From Cranoglanis bouderius (lineage: Eukaryota; Chordata; Actinopteri; Siluriformes; Cranoglanididae): DNA of 64,000 bases. The stretch spans positions 17,714,754 through 17,778,753 of the forward strand of contig CM042566.1 in the NCBI GenBank assembly GCA_023630585.1, given 5' to 3'. The position numbers were made by a program, and so were the translations under genes. Shown here piece by piece: positions 1-11,600 of this stretch (position 1 is the stretch's first letter; every line of letters begins with the position of its first letter). Under the pieces are notes generated by a model. That model worked only from the letters and a program-made list of their open reading frames with translations, made no database searches and had not been told where the DNA came from.

Positions 1-152
1 ACGGAGAAACATTTCTTAAAGGATTTCCCCACACTTTTTAAAAACATTTAATTTAATTACACTTTTTTTTTAGCCATTTACTGTAAATGTAGACTTATAA
101 GCTGTTGCTAAATTACAATGATTCGGGCAACATGCATGTCTTCTATTTTATA

Positions 153-208
<56 letters not shown>

Positions 209-423
209 AATTACTACTACTACTACTATTATTATATTATATATTATTACTATTATTTATTTAGCTGTTGCTAAATTACAATGATTCGGGCAACATGAAC
301 TTCATAAACGTGGCCGCACGATGGCAGTCAAGATCCATTAACAACAACACGCAGCGCTGCCTGAAACTCCCTTTATATTAATTTATTCATAGACCTTGAT
401 TCTTTCTTCTGTTATGTCTTATA

Positions 424-481
<58 letters not shown>

Positions 482-499
482 TTTATTACAATTACTACA

Positions 500-530
<31 letters not shown>

Positions 531-670
531 TTATTATTATTATTATTAGTAGTAGTAGTAGTAGTAGTAGTAATAGTTATAGTAGTAGCAGAAGGATTAG
601 CAGATGATTTCTAAAAACCTTTAATCAAACCATCATGCTAGAACTCAGGATGTCATTATGTCATTATAGT
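1..670 (+). repeat. Dispersed ~0.6-kb repeat, first copy, with ATT/ACT microsatellites
   Basis: Non-coding. The segment carries blocks that recur near 17.0, 17.4, 18.9, 48.4, 49.0, 49.7 and 50.1 kb, and inverted near 27 kb. Shared landmarks are the ATTCGGGCAACATGCA region, a CACGAGGGCAGTCAAGATCC-like block, GCAGCGCTGCCTGAAACTCC, long (ATT)n and (AGT)n tracts, and ATCAAACCATCATGCTAGAA just before a (CT)n tract. ORFs here are microsatellite translations such as poly-Leu and are not genes. The repeat family is not recognised. Confidence 0.8.

Positions 671-671
<1 letters not shown>

Positions 672-705
<34 letters not shown>
672..705 (+). repeat. (CT)n microsatellite at the LINE 5' junction
   Basis: A perfect (CT)17 tract ends the dispersed repeat. 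In copies without a LINE the same tract (16.6, 18.5, 48.8, 49.4 kb) is followed by CCATATGTACTTACAGG-like sequence. Here it is followed at once by LINE 5' sequence, so the tract marks the insertion point. Confidence 0.85.
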
Positions 706-707
<2 letters not shown>

Positions 708-716
708 GCATGCGTG

Positions 717-749
<33 letters not shown>

Positions 750-836
750 TCTGTATGTGTGTGTGTGTGTGTGTGTGTGCGCGCGAGTGCTCATGTGAGT
801 GTGTGGGTGTGTGTGTGAGCAGCGCGTTGGAGGAGC

Positions 837-1559
837 ATGGCCGCTCCGAGTGCGCGGCTGTGTGAGAGTTTGACTCGCCGGCACGGTGTGAGGGTGGTGT
901 GCGGGGCGAGTGTAGAGGAGTGTGTTCTATCTGTTGGAGATGTGGTGGGGCATGAGAACATTGTCTCTGCCTCCCACATGAACAACGCAATTGTAGTGTT
1001 TTTAAATGACGTCAATAGGGTAAATAAGCTAGTTCAGCACAATATTGTAATTAATAATGAACTTCCAATGGTTTCTCTCCTTAGTTCCCCATCAAAAAAG
1101 ATTGTGATGTCTAATGTCCCTCCTTTTATCTCTGATGAGGTAATCTCCAAAGAATTGTCTAGATACGGGTGTCTGGTCTCCCTCATAAAGAAAATCCACC
1201 TTGGCTGTAAGTCCCCACTGGTCAAACACCTGATTTCTTTTAGGAGAATGGTTTTTATGATTCTCAAAGATTTAATAGAAGAACTAAACCTAGTGTTTAA
1301 ATTCAATGTGGAAGGCTTTGACTACAGTATCTTTGTATCTTCGGATACAGACATAAAATGTTTTAAATGTGGTAAAACAAGTCATGTTGTCCGGGCCTGT
1401 CCTGAGAGACAGAGTGACCCCGGTGTTTCTGAGCGGCCGGGGCAGGACGCAGCTGAGCCTGCTGGAGCCGTTCCCCCTGCGACTGCAGCTCAGCTTGCTG
1501 CTGAAAGCCCCGGAGATGCTGCTGCACCACAGACTAATGAGAGTGAACCCCAAGCCTAG
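837..1559 (+). pseudogene. LINE ORF1 (gag-like, CCHC zinc knuckle), N-terminal part
   Basis: The 240-codon open frame encodes a gag-like RNA-binding protein that in LINEs coats the element RNA. A single CX2CX4HX4C zinc knuckle (CFKCGKTSHVVRAC) sits at about residues 175-188, followed by a Pro/Ala/Glu-rich tail. The N-terminal half aligns by eye with the minus-strand copy at 26313-26633: both have an HGVR motif, an SASHMN block followed by VVF, and VPPFI. The frame ends at 1559, but ORF1 homology resumes at 1901-2152, so the real ORF1 was longer and is now broken. The ATG chosen lies ~130 bases after the (CT)n tract and matches the start region of the other copy. Confidence 0.75.
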
Positions 1560-1900
1560 CCTGCAGCCCAGGAGCCCACTACGGCTGCAACAACCCCAGA
1601 GAAGCCCTGCTCGGTTGAACCGGTCCAGGAGAGGCCTTGCTTTGCCGATAAAGACACGGTGGATTCTGGCACAGTGCTGGAGCTGCCTGTGCTGATAGAG
1701 GCAGGCACGGGGTGCAGAGCAGTCGCCTGGAAACACCAGTCACTACGGCAGAGCAGGGGGACGGGGAAGACATGGAGATAGAGAACGAGCCCATGTTTAA
1801 AGTACCAAATAATAGGAAAAAATGAGGTAAGGGACAAGGGAGCAAACAATCCAAAAAAGACATTAAAGTAGATGACAAGGAATCAGACATTGACGACTAT
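1560..1900 (+). other. Decayed ORF1 middle region
   Basis: This stretch joins the two readable parts of ORF1. It continues the Glu/Pro/Thr-rich linker (GAGCCC, GAAGCC-rich codons) but has stops in every frame. No separate gene is seen. Confidence 0.5.
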
Positions 1901-2152
1901 ATGTCAAGTTTTAATTTTGGCTCTCAGGAAGAACAGCTATCAGTTGTACACAGTGCTGAACACATAAAAGAATTCTTAAGAAACACCAAGTGGCAGAAAA
2001 ATGTTGTGGTAGAGGAATATTTCCCAGATCGGAAGCAGTTTATTCCTGATGTTAAACATTTTAGAAGAGAAGGAGCTTTTATTGAGGTAGAAGTCTTTCG
2101 ACTGAGGAAACTGATCACTAAAGTAAACAAAGAAACTTCCGATGATGACTAG
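1901..2152 (+). pseudogene. LINE ORF1, C-terminal part
   Basis: The 83-codon frame carries a charged segment (EEYFPDRKQFIPDVKHF, then FRLRKLITKV). It matches the C-terminus of the minus-strand copy at 25237-26136 (VKDFFPDTDKFIASV, then FRLKKMITKL). It is therefore the end of ORF1, separated from the N-terminal part by stops. Its role is inferred only from that match. The stop at 2152 lies about 70 bases before the ORF2 ATG, as in related LINEs. Confidence 0.65.
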
Positions 2153-2222
2153 TAGAGTGCTTGGTGTGTTTTATGCTACAATGATGTTCATAATTTGCTT
2201 GTTTTATCTACACTATTTTTTA

Positions 2223-2320
2223 ATGGCTGGGATTCTGGTTGCGAGTCTGAACATCAATGGAGCAAGAGAATACGAAAAGAGAGTAAAGTTATATGAACTG
2301 GTGAAACAGAAGCATACTGA
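2223..2320 (+). pseudogene. LINE ORF2 start (APE endonuclease N-terminus)
   Basis: The frame opens at ATG 2223 and reads MAGILVASLNINGARE, then a charged helix ending KQKHTDV. The LNING block is the first conserved APE-endonuclease motif and matches LNINGGRD in the minus-strand copy at 24829-25152. LINE homology stops at about 2320, just before the expected FLQETHTD motif, and satellite sequence follows in the same frame. Only ~33 codons remain; no catalytic residue beyond the first motif is present. Confidence 0.7.
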
Positions 2321-5300
2321 TGTCACTCAACCTGTCAAGGATATATGCGCCTGTCACTCTACATGTCAAAGATATACATGCATGTCACCCGACCTGTCAC
2401 CGCTATACGTGCCTGTCCCGCGACCTGTCACGGATATACGCGCCTGTCACGGATATACGCAACTGTCCCTCAACCTTTCAAAGATATACGCACCTGTCAC
2501 TCGACCAGTCACAGCTATACGCGCCTGTCACATGACCTGTCACAGATATATGCCCCTGCCACTCGATCTGTCAGTCCACTGGTCACGGATATAAGCGCCT
2601 GTCACTCGATCTGTCATGGATATAAGTGCTTTTCACTCGTCCTGTCACCAATATACACACCCGTCACTCAACCTGTCACCTCTATATGCGCCTGTCACTC
2701 GACCTGTCACGGATATACGCGAATGTCACTCGACCTGTCACAGATATACGCGCATGTCAATCCACCTGTCACAGATATACGCGCCTGTCACTCGAGCTGT
2801 CACGGATATACACGCCTGTCACTCGACCTATCACAGACATACCTGGCTGTCACTCTACCTGTCACTCGAGCTGTCACGGATATACGCGCCTGTCACTCGA
2901 CCTGTCACGGATATACGTGCCTGTCACTCGACCTGTAATGGATATACTTGCCTGTCCCTCGAACTTTCAAAGATATATCCGCCTGTCACTCGACCTGTCA
3001 ACACTATACGCGCCTGTCACTCGTCCTGTCACCACTATTCGCGCCTATCACGTGACCTGTCACAGATATACGCGCCTGCCACTCGACCTGTCACTCGACC
3101 TGTCACAGATATACGCACCTGTCACACGATCTGTCATGGATATACGCACCTGTCACTCGAGCTGTCACGGATATACGCTCCTGTCAGTCGAGCTGTCACG
3201 GATATATGCGCCTGCCACTCGACCTGTCACAGATATACGCACCTGTCAGTCGAAATGTCACCAGTATATGCGCCTGTCACTCGTCCCGTCACCGTTATTC
3301 GCCCCTGTCACGTGACCTGTCACAGATATTCGCCCCTGCCACTCGATCCGTCAGTCGACCGGTCACGGATATAAGCGCCTGTCACTCGACCTGTCATGGA
3401 TATAAGTGCTTGTCACTCGACCTGTCAGGGATATACGCGCCATACACTCAACCTGTCACGGATATATGTGTCTGTGCATCAACCTGGCAGAGATACACGC
3501 CCCTGTCACACGAAGTGTCACGGACATAAGGGCCTGTAACTAGACCTGTTATGGATACACACGCCTGTCACTCAAGCTGTCAAAGACATATGCGCCTGTC
3601 ACTCAACCAGTCATAGATATATGTGCCTGTCACTCGACCTGTCATGGATATACAAACCTGTCACTCGACCTGTCACGGATATATGGGCCTGTCACTTGAC
3701 CGGTCACAGATGTACGCGCCTGTCACTCGACCTGTCTAGGATATACGCGCCTGTCACTCATCCTGTCACCGCTATACGTGCCAGTCACTCGACCTGTCAC
3801 CTTTAAACGCGCCTCTCACTTGACCTGTCAGAAATATAAGTGCCTGTCACTCGACCTGTCATGGATATAAGTGCATGTCACTCGACATGTCACGGAAATA
3901 CGTGCCAGTCACTAATCCTGTCACAGATATAGGTGCCTGTCACTCATCCTGTCACAGATAAACGTGCCTGTCACACATCCTGTCACAACTATTCGCTCCT
4001 GTCACTCGACCTGTCAATGTTGTACGCGGCTGTCAATCGTCCTGTCAAAGATATACCCGCCTGTCACTCGACCTGTCAAAGATATATGCGACTGTCACTC
4101 GACCTGTCAAAGAAATACGAACCTGTCACTCAACGCGTCACGAAAATACGCGCCTGTCACTCGACCAGTCAAAGATATATGAGCCTGTTACTCATCCTGT
4201 CACGGATATATGTGCCTGTCACTCGACCTGTCACGGATATACGCCCCTGTCACTCGACCTGTCACCGCTATATCGGCCTGTCACTCGATCTGTAAAATAT
4301 ATACAGGCCGGTCACTCTTCCTGTCAAAGATATACGTGCCTGTCACTCGAACTGTCACGGATATACGCTCCTGTCACTCGACCTGTCACGGATATACACG
4401 CCTGTCACTCAACCTGTCACCGTTATACGCGCCTCTCAAGTGACCTGTCACAGATATACTCGACTGTCACTCAACCTGTCAAAGATATACGTGGCTGTCA
4501 CTCGTCCCGTCAGGGATATACGAACCTGTCACTCGAACTGTCACCACTATAAGCCCCTGTCACTCGAACTGTCAAAGATATACGAGCCTGTCACTCGACC
4601 TGTCAAGGATATACGCTCCTGTCACTCGACCTGTCAAAGATAAACGTGCCTGTCACTCGACCTGTCAAAGATATATGCGCCTGTTACTCGTCCCTGTCAC
4701 TCGTCCTGTCACAGATATACGCGCCTGTCGCTCAACCTGTCACGGATATACGCACCTGACACTCGACTGGTCACGGATATAAGCGCATTTCACTCGAACT
4801 GTCATGGATATAAGTGCATGTCACTCGACCTGTCACGGATATACGCGCCTGTCACTCGACCTGTCACGGATATACGCGCCTGTCACTCGACCTGTCAAAG
4901 ATATACGCGCCTGTCACTCCTCCCGTCACGGATATATGCGCATGTCACTCGACCTGTCATGGATATACGCGCAGGTCACTCGACCTGTCACTGCTACATG
5001 CGCCTGTCACTCGACCTGCCAAGATATACGCGCCTGTCACTTGACCTGTCACGGATATACACGCCTGTCACTCGACCTGTCACAGATATACGCGCTTGTC
5101 ACTCGACCTGTCAAAGAAATATGCGCCTGTTACTCGTCCCGTCACGGATATACGCGCCTGTCCCTCGACCTTTCAAAGATATACATGCCTGTCGCTCGAC
5201 CTGTCAAAGCTATACCCGCCTGTCCCTCGACCTTCCAAAGATATACACGCCTGTCACTCGACCTGTCAAAGCTATACCCGCCTGTCACTCAACCTGTCAA

Positions 5301-6854
5301 AGCTATACGCGCCTGTCACTCGTCCTGTCAACACTATTCGCGCCTGTCACGTGACCTGTCACAGATATACGTGCCTGCCACTCGACCTGTCACTCGTCCT
5401 GTCAACACTATTCGCGCCTGTCACGTGACCTGTCACAGATATACGTGCCTGCCACTCGACCTGTCACTCGACCTGTCACAGATATACGCGCCTGTCACTC
5501 GACCTGTCGCGGATATAAGCGCCTGTCACTTGACCTGTCACGGATATACGCGCCTGTCACTCGTCCTGTCACGGATATACGCACCTGACACTCGATTTGT
5601 CACGGATATAAGTGCATGTCACTCGACCTGTCACGGATAAAAGCGCATGTCACTCGACCTGTCATGGATATAAGTGCATGTCACTTGACCTGTCAAAGAT
5701 ATACGCGGCTGTCACTCGACCTGTCACGGATATACACGCTTGTCACTCGACTTGTCACGGATACACGCGCCTGTCACTCGTCCTGTCACGGATATACGCC
5801 CCTGTCACTCGACCTGTCACGGATATAAGCGCCTATCACTCGACCTGTCATGGAAATAAGTGCATGTCACTCGAACTGTCACAAATATACACGCCTGTCA
5901 CTCGATCTGTCACTGCTATATGCGCCTATCACTCGACCTGTCACGGATATACGCAAATGTCACTTGTCCTGGCACAGATATACACGACTGTCACTCGAGC
6001 TGTCAAAGATATACGCGACTGTCACTCGACCTTTCACGGATATATGCGACTGTCACTAGACCTCTCATGGATTTACGCGCCTGTCACTCAACCTGTCAAA
6101 GATATAGGCGCCTCTCACTCGACCTGTCAAAGATATACGTTCCTGTCACTCGACCTGTAACGGATATACGCGCCTGTCCCTCGACCTTTCAAAGATATAG
6201 GCGCCTCTCACTCGACCTGTCACGGATATACGCGCCTGTCACTAGTCCTGTCATGGATATACACGCCTGTAACTCGTCCTGTCATGGATATACGCGCCTG
6301 TCACTCCACCTGTCAAGGATATAAGTGCCTGACACTCGACCTGTCACAGATATACACGCCTGTCACTCGTCCTGTCATGGATATACGCTCCTTTCACTCG
6401 TCCTGTCATGGATATACAAGCCTGTCACTCGACCTGTCACGGATATAAGCGCATGTCACTCGACCTGTCATGGATATAAGTGCATGTCACTCAACCTGTC
6501 ACGGATATACACGCTTTTCACTCGACCTGTCACCGATATACGCGCCTGTCACTCGTCCTGTCACGGATATACGCACCTGTCACTCGACCTGTCACGGATA
6601 TAAGCGCCTGTCACTCGACCTGTCACGGATATAAGTGCATGTCACTCGAACTGTCACGGATATACGCGCCTGTCACTCGACCTGTCTTGGATATATGCGC
6701 CTGTCACTCATCCTGTCACAGATATACGTGCCTGTCACTCATCCTGTCACAGATATACGCACCTGCCACTCGACCAGTCAAGGATATACGCACCTGTCAC
6801 TCGTCCTGTCACAGATATACACCCCTGTCACTTGTCCTGTCACGGATATACACG
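2321..6854 (+). repeat. Satellite array A (31-bp unit), first block
   Basis: Head-to-tail array of a 31-bp unit containing two CTGTCAC heptamers (the first followed by TCGAC) and then GGATATACGCGC. About 4.5 kb, or ~146 units by length. Units differ by point changes, and a few are shortened or merged (for example doubled CTGTCACTCGAC at 2850-2880). The unit lacks TAA, TAG and TGA in all forward frames. Because 31 is not a multiple of 3, each frame passes through all three phases and yields a 31-residue protein repeat (RIYAPVT..., IRACHST..., YTRLSLDLS). Many overlapping ORFs result. I read these as by-products of the satellite, not as genes. Confidence 0.95.
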
Positions 6855-7104
6855 TGATGTTGAGGATAGAAGGTTAAGTTCATATATGGCAGAGTAGTGA
6901 AACAGATACAAAACAGTATAATATGCAAAATGTAGCTTAGAGCACAATAGCAGGACATTAGGAATCAGATGCTAATAAAGATGTAGTAATATCACGCAAA
7001 TAAAACACGCAAATAAAACTCCAAGAGGCAAGAGTGGGGAAAAGAGGCATGTTTATTCAGGGAAAAGGGTGGTACAGATTAGTCTGAAAAGAGGAGAGCC
7101 CGCC

Positions 7105-7587
7105 TCACGCTGGGACAAATTTCAGTAGATGGAGGAGAAAGAGGAATAATAGTAGGAGGAGCAACTGGACTCGTTGGGGGTAATCCGTGGGAGAGACAGG
7201 AGTAGACAAAGTTGACCCATCCAAATTCTGGAATACACTGGGAGACAAAGGAGTTTTAGAGTCCCAGGGACAACCGTCCACGTGAGGGCAACACTCAGTC
7301 TGCATAGACTGAGATGTAGTCATAACCAGAAACATAGGGGTTTGGGTAGAACGAGAATTAGTAAATGATATGGGTGTCTGTGTAGATACGGACTCCAATT
7401 TAACCCTTTGAGAAATTTGGACTGGAAACAAAGGATCAGTAGGTACAGGCGAACTATAGAGCTTCTCCAGGTATTCAGAAATACCAGAGGCCAAATGTGT
7501 CAGTTGATATCGACAATAGAGAGTGAGTTCAGATGTCCCAGAGGAAGTTGAGATGGAACCACGTGGGCGGGGTAGAAGAAAATACAC
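7105..7587 (-). CDS. Hypothetical protein, antisense ORF within the LTR-like insertion
   Basis: A 160-codon open frame runs against the apparent direction of the LTR. I do not recognise it. The protein is Ser/Thr/Pro-rich with three related short motifs (VSTQTP, RSTQTP, SMQTE) around residues 68-102. The C-terminus is a run of nine or more Leu and Phe (LLLLLLFLFLLHLL) that could span a membrane. The start codon is the first ATG and has no independent support. A chance ORF is possible, but the repeated TQT motifs make it slightly better than random. Confidence 0.25.
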   Translation of the reverse strand: MYFLLPRPRGSISTSSGTSELTLYCRYQLTHLASGISEYLEKLYSSPVPTDPLFPVQISQRVKLESVSTQTPISFTNSRSTQTPMFLVMTTSQSMQTECCPHVDGCPWDSKTPLSPSVFQNLDGSTLSTPVSPTDYPQRVQLLLLLLFLFLLHLLKFVPA

Positions 7588-8172
7588 AGAAGATGTGTAT
7601 GAATCAGGGGAATGGTTTTGGGTAAGGAACGCCCACTAAGGAAGCCCACTCTTGCCTAAGGTTATACAAGATAAGTAGCCGGACAATAACAAAGATAGTA
7701 ATAGTCATGTTTAAGGAATGTATTACATAAACAGCTTGCTAAAAATCTAGAGACACAGCTTACAGACTATATATCTACAGCATTACTTAAGTCTCACAAA
7801 AACAGCATTATATATATTACAGAAATAGTAGACACATAGTAGAGGTAAGGACGTAGAGTAAAAATAACAAAATGAAAAGAGTAGAAGAGAACTTACACAT
7901 TTTAGGCATCCTGAAAAGAGAATAACGGTAGAGTGTTTGGTAACTCGGTGATCCACTACTGAATGTGCCAAAACCTAGGAAGTTTAGACTATATACAGAC
8001 AGTTTTTTTTAATAACCAATGACGCCAAAGGCCGAAAATAAGGGGAAATCCAAAAGACGGAAAAAACCCAAAAAAAAAAGGACATAAGGAAATAAGTAAA
8101 CTGGAATTAAGTGAAAAATCAGAGAAAAGGATATGAGTCAGAAATGACGAATAAAGGGGAGTTTCCAGGAAA

Positions 8173-8280
8173 GTGGAAAATAAGGGGAATTCGGCGAAGG
8201 ATGCAAATTAAAATAGGAGGGTCCAGAAAGGCCATAGTGGAAAATAAGGGGAATTCACCAGGACTTATGCAAATTAAGAA
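8173..8280 (+). promoter_or_regulatory. Tandem enhancer-like duplication with two octamer motifs
   Basis: The motif GTGGAAAATAAGGGGAATTC occurs at 8173 and again at 8237. Each is followed by ATGCAAAT (8201-8208 and 8267-8274), the classic octamer bound by POU-domain (OCT) factors. The ~65-bp spacing shows a tandem duplication. Related ATAAGGGG/ATAAAGGGG motifs lie near 8038, 8150 and 8308. This resembles the duplicated enhancers of retroviral U3 regions. Confidence 0.5.
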
Positions 8281-8282
8281 AC

Positions 8283-8302
8283 GAGGCGCTTCACAGCGCC
8301 TC
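8283..8302 (+). other. Perfect 7-bp inverted repeat (hairpin)
   Basis: GAGGCGC and GCGCCTC are separated by TTCACA. The hairpin sits between the octamer duplication and the TATA-like sequence of the LTR-like element. Confidence 0.6.
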
Positions 8303-8437
8303 AGAATAAATAAAGGGGATTTTCTGGGGAGTTTTTGAGAACACAGAGGACACTGAGGATGCAGTGAATGCTGATGTACTTGCTTACAATAACATCGAAA
8401 TGTGTTTTGTATTGTGAGTATTATTCTCCATGAGCTC

Positions 8438-8443
8438 AATAAA
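8438..8443 (+). promoter_or_regulatory. AATAAA polyadenylation signal of the LTR-like element
   Basis: CTCAATAAATTTTTT lies ~200 bp before the right end of the insertion, consistent with the R/U5 part of an LTR. Confidence 0.45.
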
Positions 8444-8640
8444 TTTTTTTATGTTTTTGGATTGCATTAAAACAACGTTTGCACTTTCTCATCCAAGTCT
8501 AAGAATCTCAATTTATTGGTAGTAGTTTAAGTGAAACGAAAGTTGGAAAGGACTAAAACAGCCGAGAGAGACTACAACTCCACCCTGGATGTCGGAGTTC
8601 GGAGGGAGGTTCCCCTCTGGGGCATGAACATTTTCCGACA

Positions 8641-11600
8641 ACGCCTGTCAGTCGACCTGAAACCACTATATGCGCCTGTCACTTGAGCTGTCACGGATAT
8701 ACTCGAATGTCACTTGTCCTGGCACAGATATATGCGACTGTCACTCGACCTGTCAAAGATATACGCGACTGTCACTCGACCTCTCATGGATATACGCGCC
8801 TCTCACTCGACCTGTCAAAGATATACGCGCCTCTCACTCGACGTGTCAAAAATATAGGTGCCTGTCACTCGACCTGTCAAAGATATATACGCCTGTCACT
8901 CGACCTGTCACAGACATACGCGCCTGTCACATGACCTGTCACAGATATAAATGCCTGTCACTTGACCTGTCACGGATATACGCGCCTTTCACTCGACCTG
9001 TCACCGCTATACGCGCCTCTCATTCAACCTTTAACAGATATGTGCGCCTGTCACTCGACCTGTCACAAATATACGCGCCTGTCACTAGACCTGTCAAGGA
9101 CGTACGCGCCTGTCAATTGTCCTGTCAAAGTGATACGTGCCTGTCACTCGACCTGTCATAGATATACACGGCTGTCACTCGACCTGTCACGGATATATGC
9201 GCCTGTCACGCGACCTGTCATGGAAATACGCTCCTGTCACTCGACCTGTCACTGCTATAAGCCCCTGTCACACGTGCTGTCAAGGATGTACATTCCTGTC
9301 ACTTGTCCTGTCACCGCTATATGCGTCTGCCACTCCTACTGTCAACGATATACTCACCAGTCACTCATCCTGTCAAAGATATATCTGCCTGTCACTCGAC
9401 CTGTCACGGATGTACGCAGCTGTTACTCGACCTGTCACTCGACCTGTCACAGGTATACGCGCCTGTCACTCGTCCTGTCACTAATATACACGTCTGTCAC
9501 AGATATATGTGCCTGTCACAGATATACATGACTGTCACTTGACCTGTCACTCGACCTGTCACAGATAGACGCGCCTGTCTCCAATATAGGCGCTTGTCAC
9601 TCGACCTGTCACAGCAATACGTGCCTGTCACTCGACCTGTAAAAGATATATGCACCTGTAACTTGACCTGTCATGGATATAAGTGCATGTCACTCGACCT
9701 GTCATGGATATACGCGCCTTTCACTTGACCTGTCACCGCTATACGCGCCTCTCATTCGACCTTTAACAGATATGCGTGCCTGTCACTCGACCTGTCACAG
9801 ATATACACGCCTGTCACTAAACCTGTCAAGGACATACGCGCATGTCACTTGTCCTGTCAAAGTGATACGTGCCTGTCACTCGACCTGTCAAAGATATACA
9901 CGGCTGTCACTCGACCTGTCATGGATATATGCGCCTGTCACGCGACCTGTCATGGAAATACGCTCCTGTCACTCGACCTGTCACAGATAGATGCACCTGT
10001 CTCCACTATAGGCGCTTGTCACTCGACCTGTCACAGCAATACGTGCCTGTCACTCGAACTTTCACAACTATATGTGCCTGTCACTTGAACTGTCACAGCT
10101 ATACGCGCCTGTCACTCGACCTGTCACCGCTATTCGCTCCTGTCACTCGACCTGTCACGGATATATGCGCCTGTCACTCGACCTGTCACTCGACCTGTCA
10201 AAGATATACGACTCTGTCAATCGACCTGTGAAAGATATACGAGCCCGTCACTCGACCTGTCACAGATATACACGCCTGTCACTCACACTGTCAAGGATAT
10301 ATGCACCTCTCACTCGACGTGTCAAAGATATACACTCCTGATAAAGTCTCTCGATCTGTCACGGATATACGCGCCTGTCGCACGACCAGTCACAGATATA
10401 CGCGCCTGTCGCGCGACCAGTCCCGGATATACGCGACTGTCACTTGACTTGTCACAGATATACGCTCCTGTCACTCGACCTGTCAAGGATATATGCGCCG
10501 GTCACTCGACCTGCCAAAAATATATGCGCCTGTCACTCAACCTGTCACGGATATACACGCCTGTCAATCGACCTATCACAGATATACCTGCCTGTCCCTC
10601 GACCTTTCAAAGCTATACCCGCCTGTCACTCGACCTGTCACCACTATTCGCGCCTGTCACGTGACCTGTCACACATATACGCGCCTGCCACTCGACCTGT
10701 CACTCGACCTGTCAACGATATACGCACCTGTCACTCGACCTGTCACCATTATTCGCACCTGTCACGTGACCTGTCACAGATATACACGCCTGTCACTCGA
10801 CCTGTCACAGATATACGCGCCTGTCACTCGAGTCGTCACGGATATACGCCCCTGTCACTCGACCTGTCACAAATATGCACGCCTGTCACTCGAGCCGTCA
10901 CAGATATACACCCCTGTCACTTGACCTGTCACAGATATACGCGCCTGTCACTCTACCTGTCACGGATATACGCCCCTGTCACTCGACCTGTCACGGATAT
11001 ACGCACATGTCACTCGAACTGTCACGGATTTACACACCTGTCACTCGACCTGTCACGGATGTACGCGCCTGTCACTCGACCTGTCATGGATACACACACC
11101 TGTCACTCATCCTGTCACCGCTATAAGCGCCAGACCATGGACCTGTAACGGATATACGCGTCTGTCCATCACCCTGGCAAAGATATACGTGCCTGTCAAA
11201 CGAAGTGTCAGGGATATAAGGGCCTGTCACTAGACCTGTCATGGATATATACGCCTGTCACTTGAGCTGTCAAAGATATACATGCCTGTCAAAGTCACTC
11301 GACCTGTCACGGATATACGCGCCTGTGCCTGAACCTGTCAAAGATATTCGTACCTTTCACTCGACCTGTCACCGCAATACGCGCCTGTCTCGCGACCTGT
11401 CACGGATATACACGGCTGTCACTCGACCTGTAAAGGACATACGCACCTGTCACTCGATCTGTCATGGATACACTCACCTGTCACTCAATCTGTCACTGCT
11501 ATACGCGCCTGTCCCTCGACCTGTCACGGATATACACGGCTGTCACTCAACATATCACGGATATAAGCGCCTGTCACTCGACCTGTCACGGGTAGAGGTG

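Larger units (their letters stand above)
706..2320 (+). mobile_element. Tx1-like non-LTR retrotransposon (LINE), 5' portion only
   Basis: The segment runs from the end of the (CT)n tract through a GT-rich 5' leader with a (GT)n tract at 723-779, a gag-like ORF1, and the first ~33 codons of an APE-endonuclease ORF2. It stops abruptly where the 31-bp satellite begins at 2321. A second, diverged copy lies on the minus strand at 23872-26765 and also starts at a (CT)n tract. The order of a zinc-knuckle ORF1 followed by an ORF2 opening with an LNING motif fits L1/Tx1-group LINEs. Almost all of endonuclease, all of reverse transcriptase and the 3' end are missing, so the copy is dead. Confidence 0.8.
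6855..8640 (+). mobile_element. LTR-like insertion (candidate solo LTR) inside array A
   Basis: This 1786-bp segment is unrelated to the array and starts TGATGTTG and ends CCGACA (TG...CA). ACG flanks both sides (6852-6854 and 8641-8643). Removing the segment and one ACG restores a continuous satellite unit, so it is an insertion. In the plus direction it has duplicated enhancer-like motifs (8173-8280), a TATA-like AATAAATAAAG near 8304, a hairpin and an AATAAA at 8438, which is the order expected of U3-R-U5. It carries an antisense ORF at 7105-7587. The 3-bp duplication is short for an LTR element, and no family is recognised, so another transposon class is possible. Confidence 0.55.

Noticed and set aside
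396..614. Poly-Leu and other low-complexity ORFs in ATT, CT, GT, CA and TA tracts
   Set aside because: Microsatellite translations that change with repeat length.
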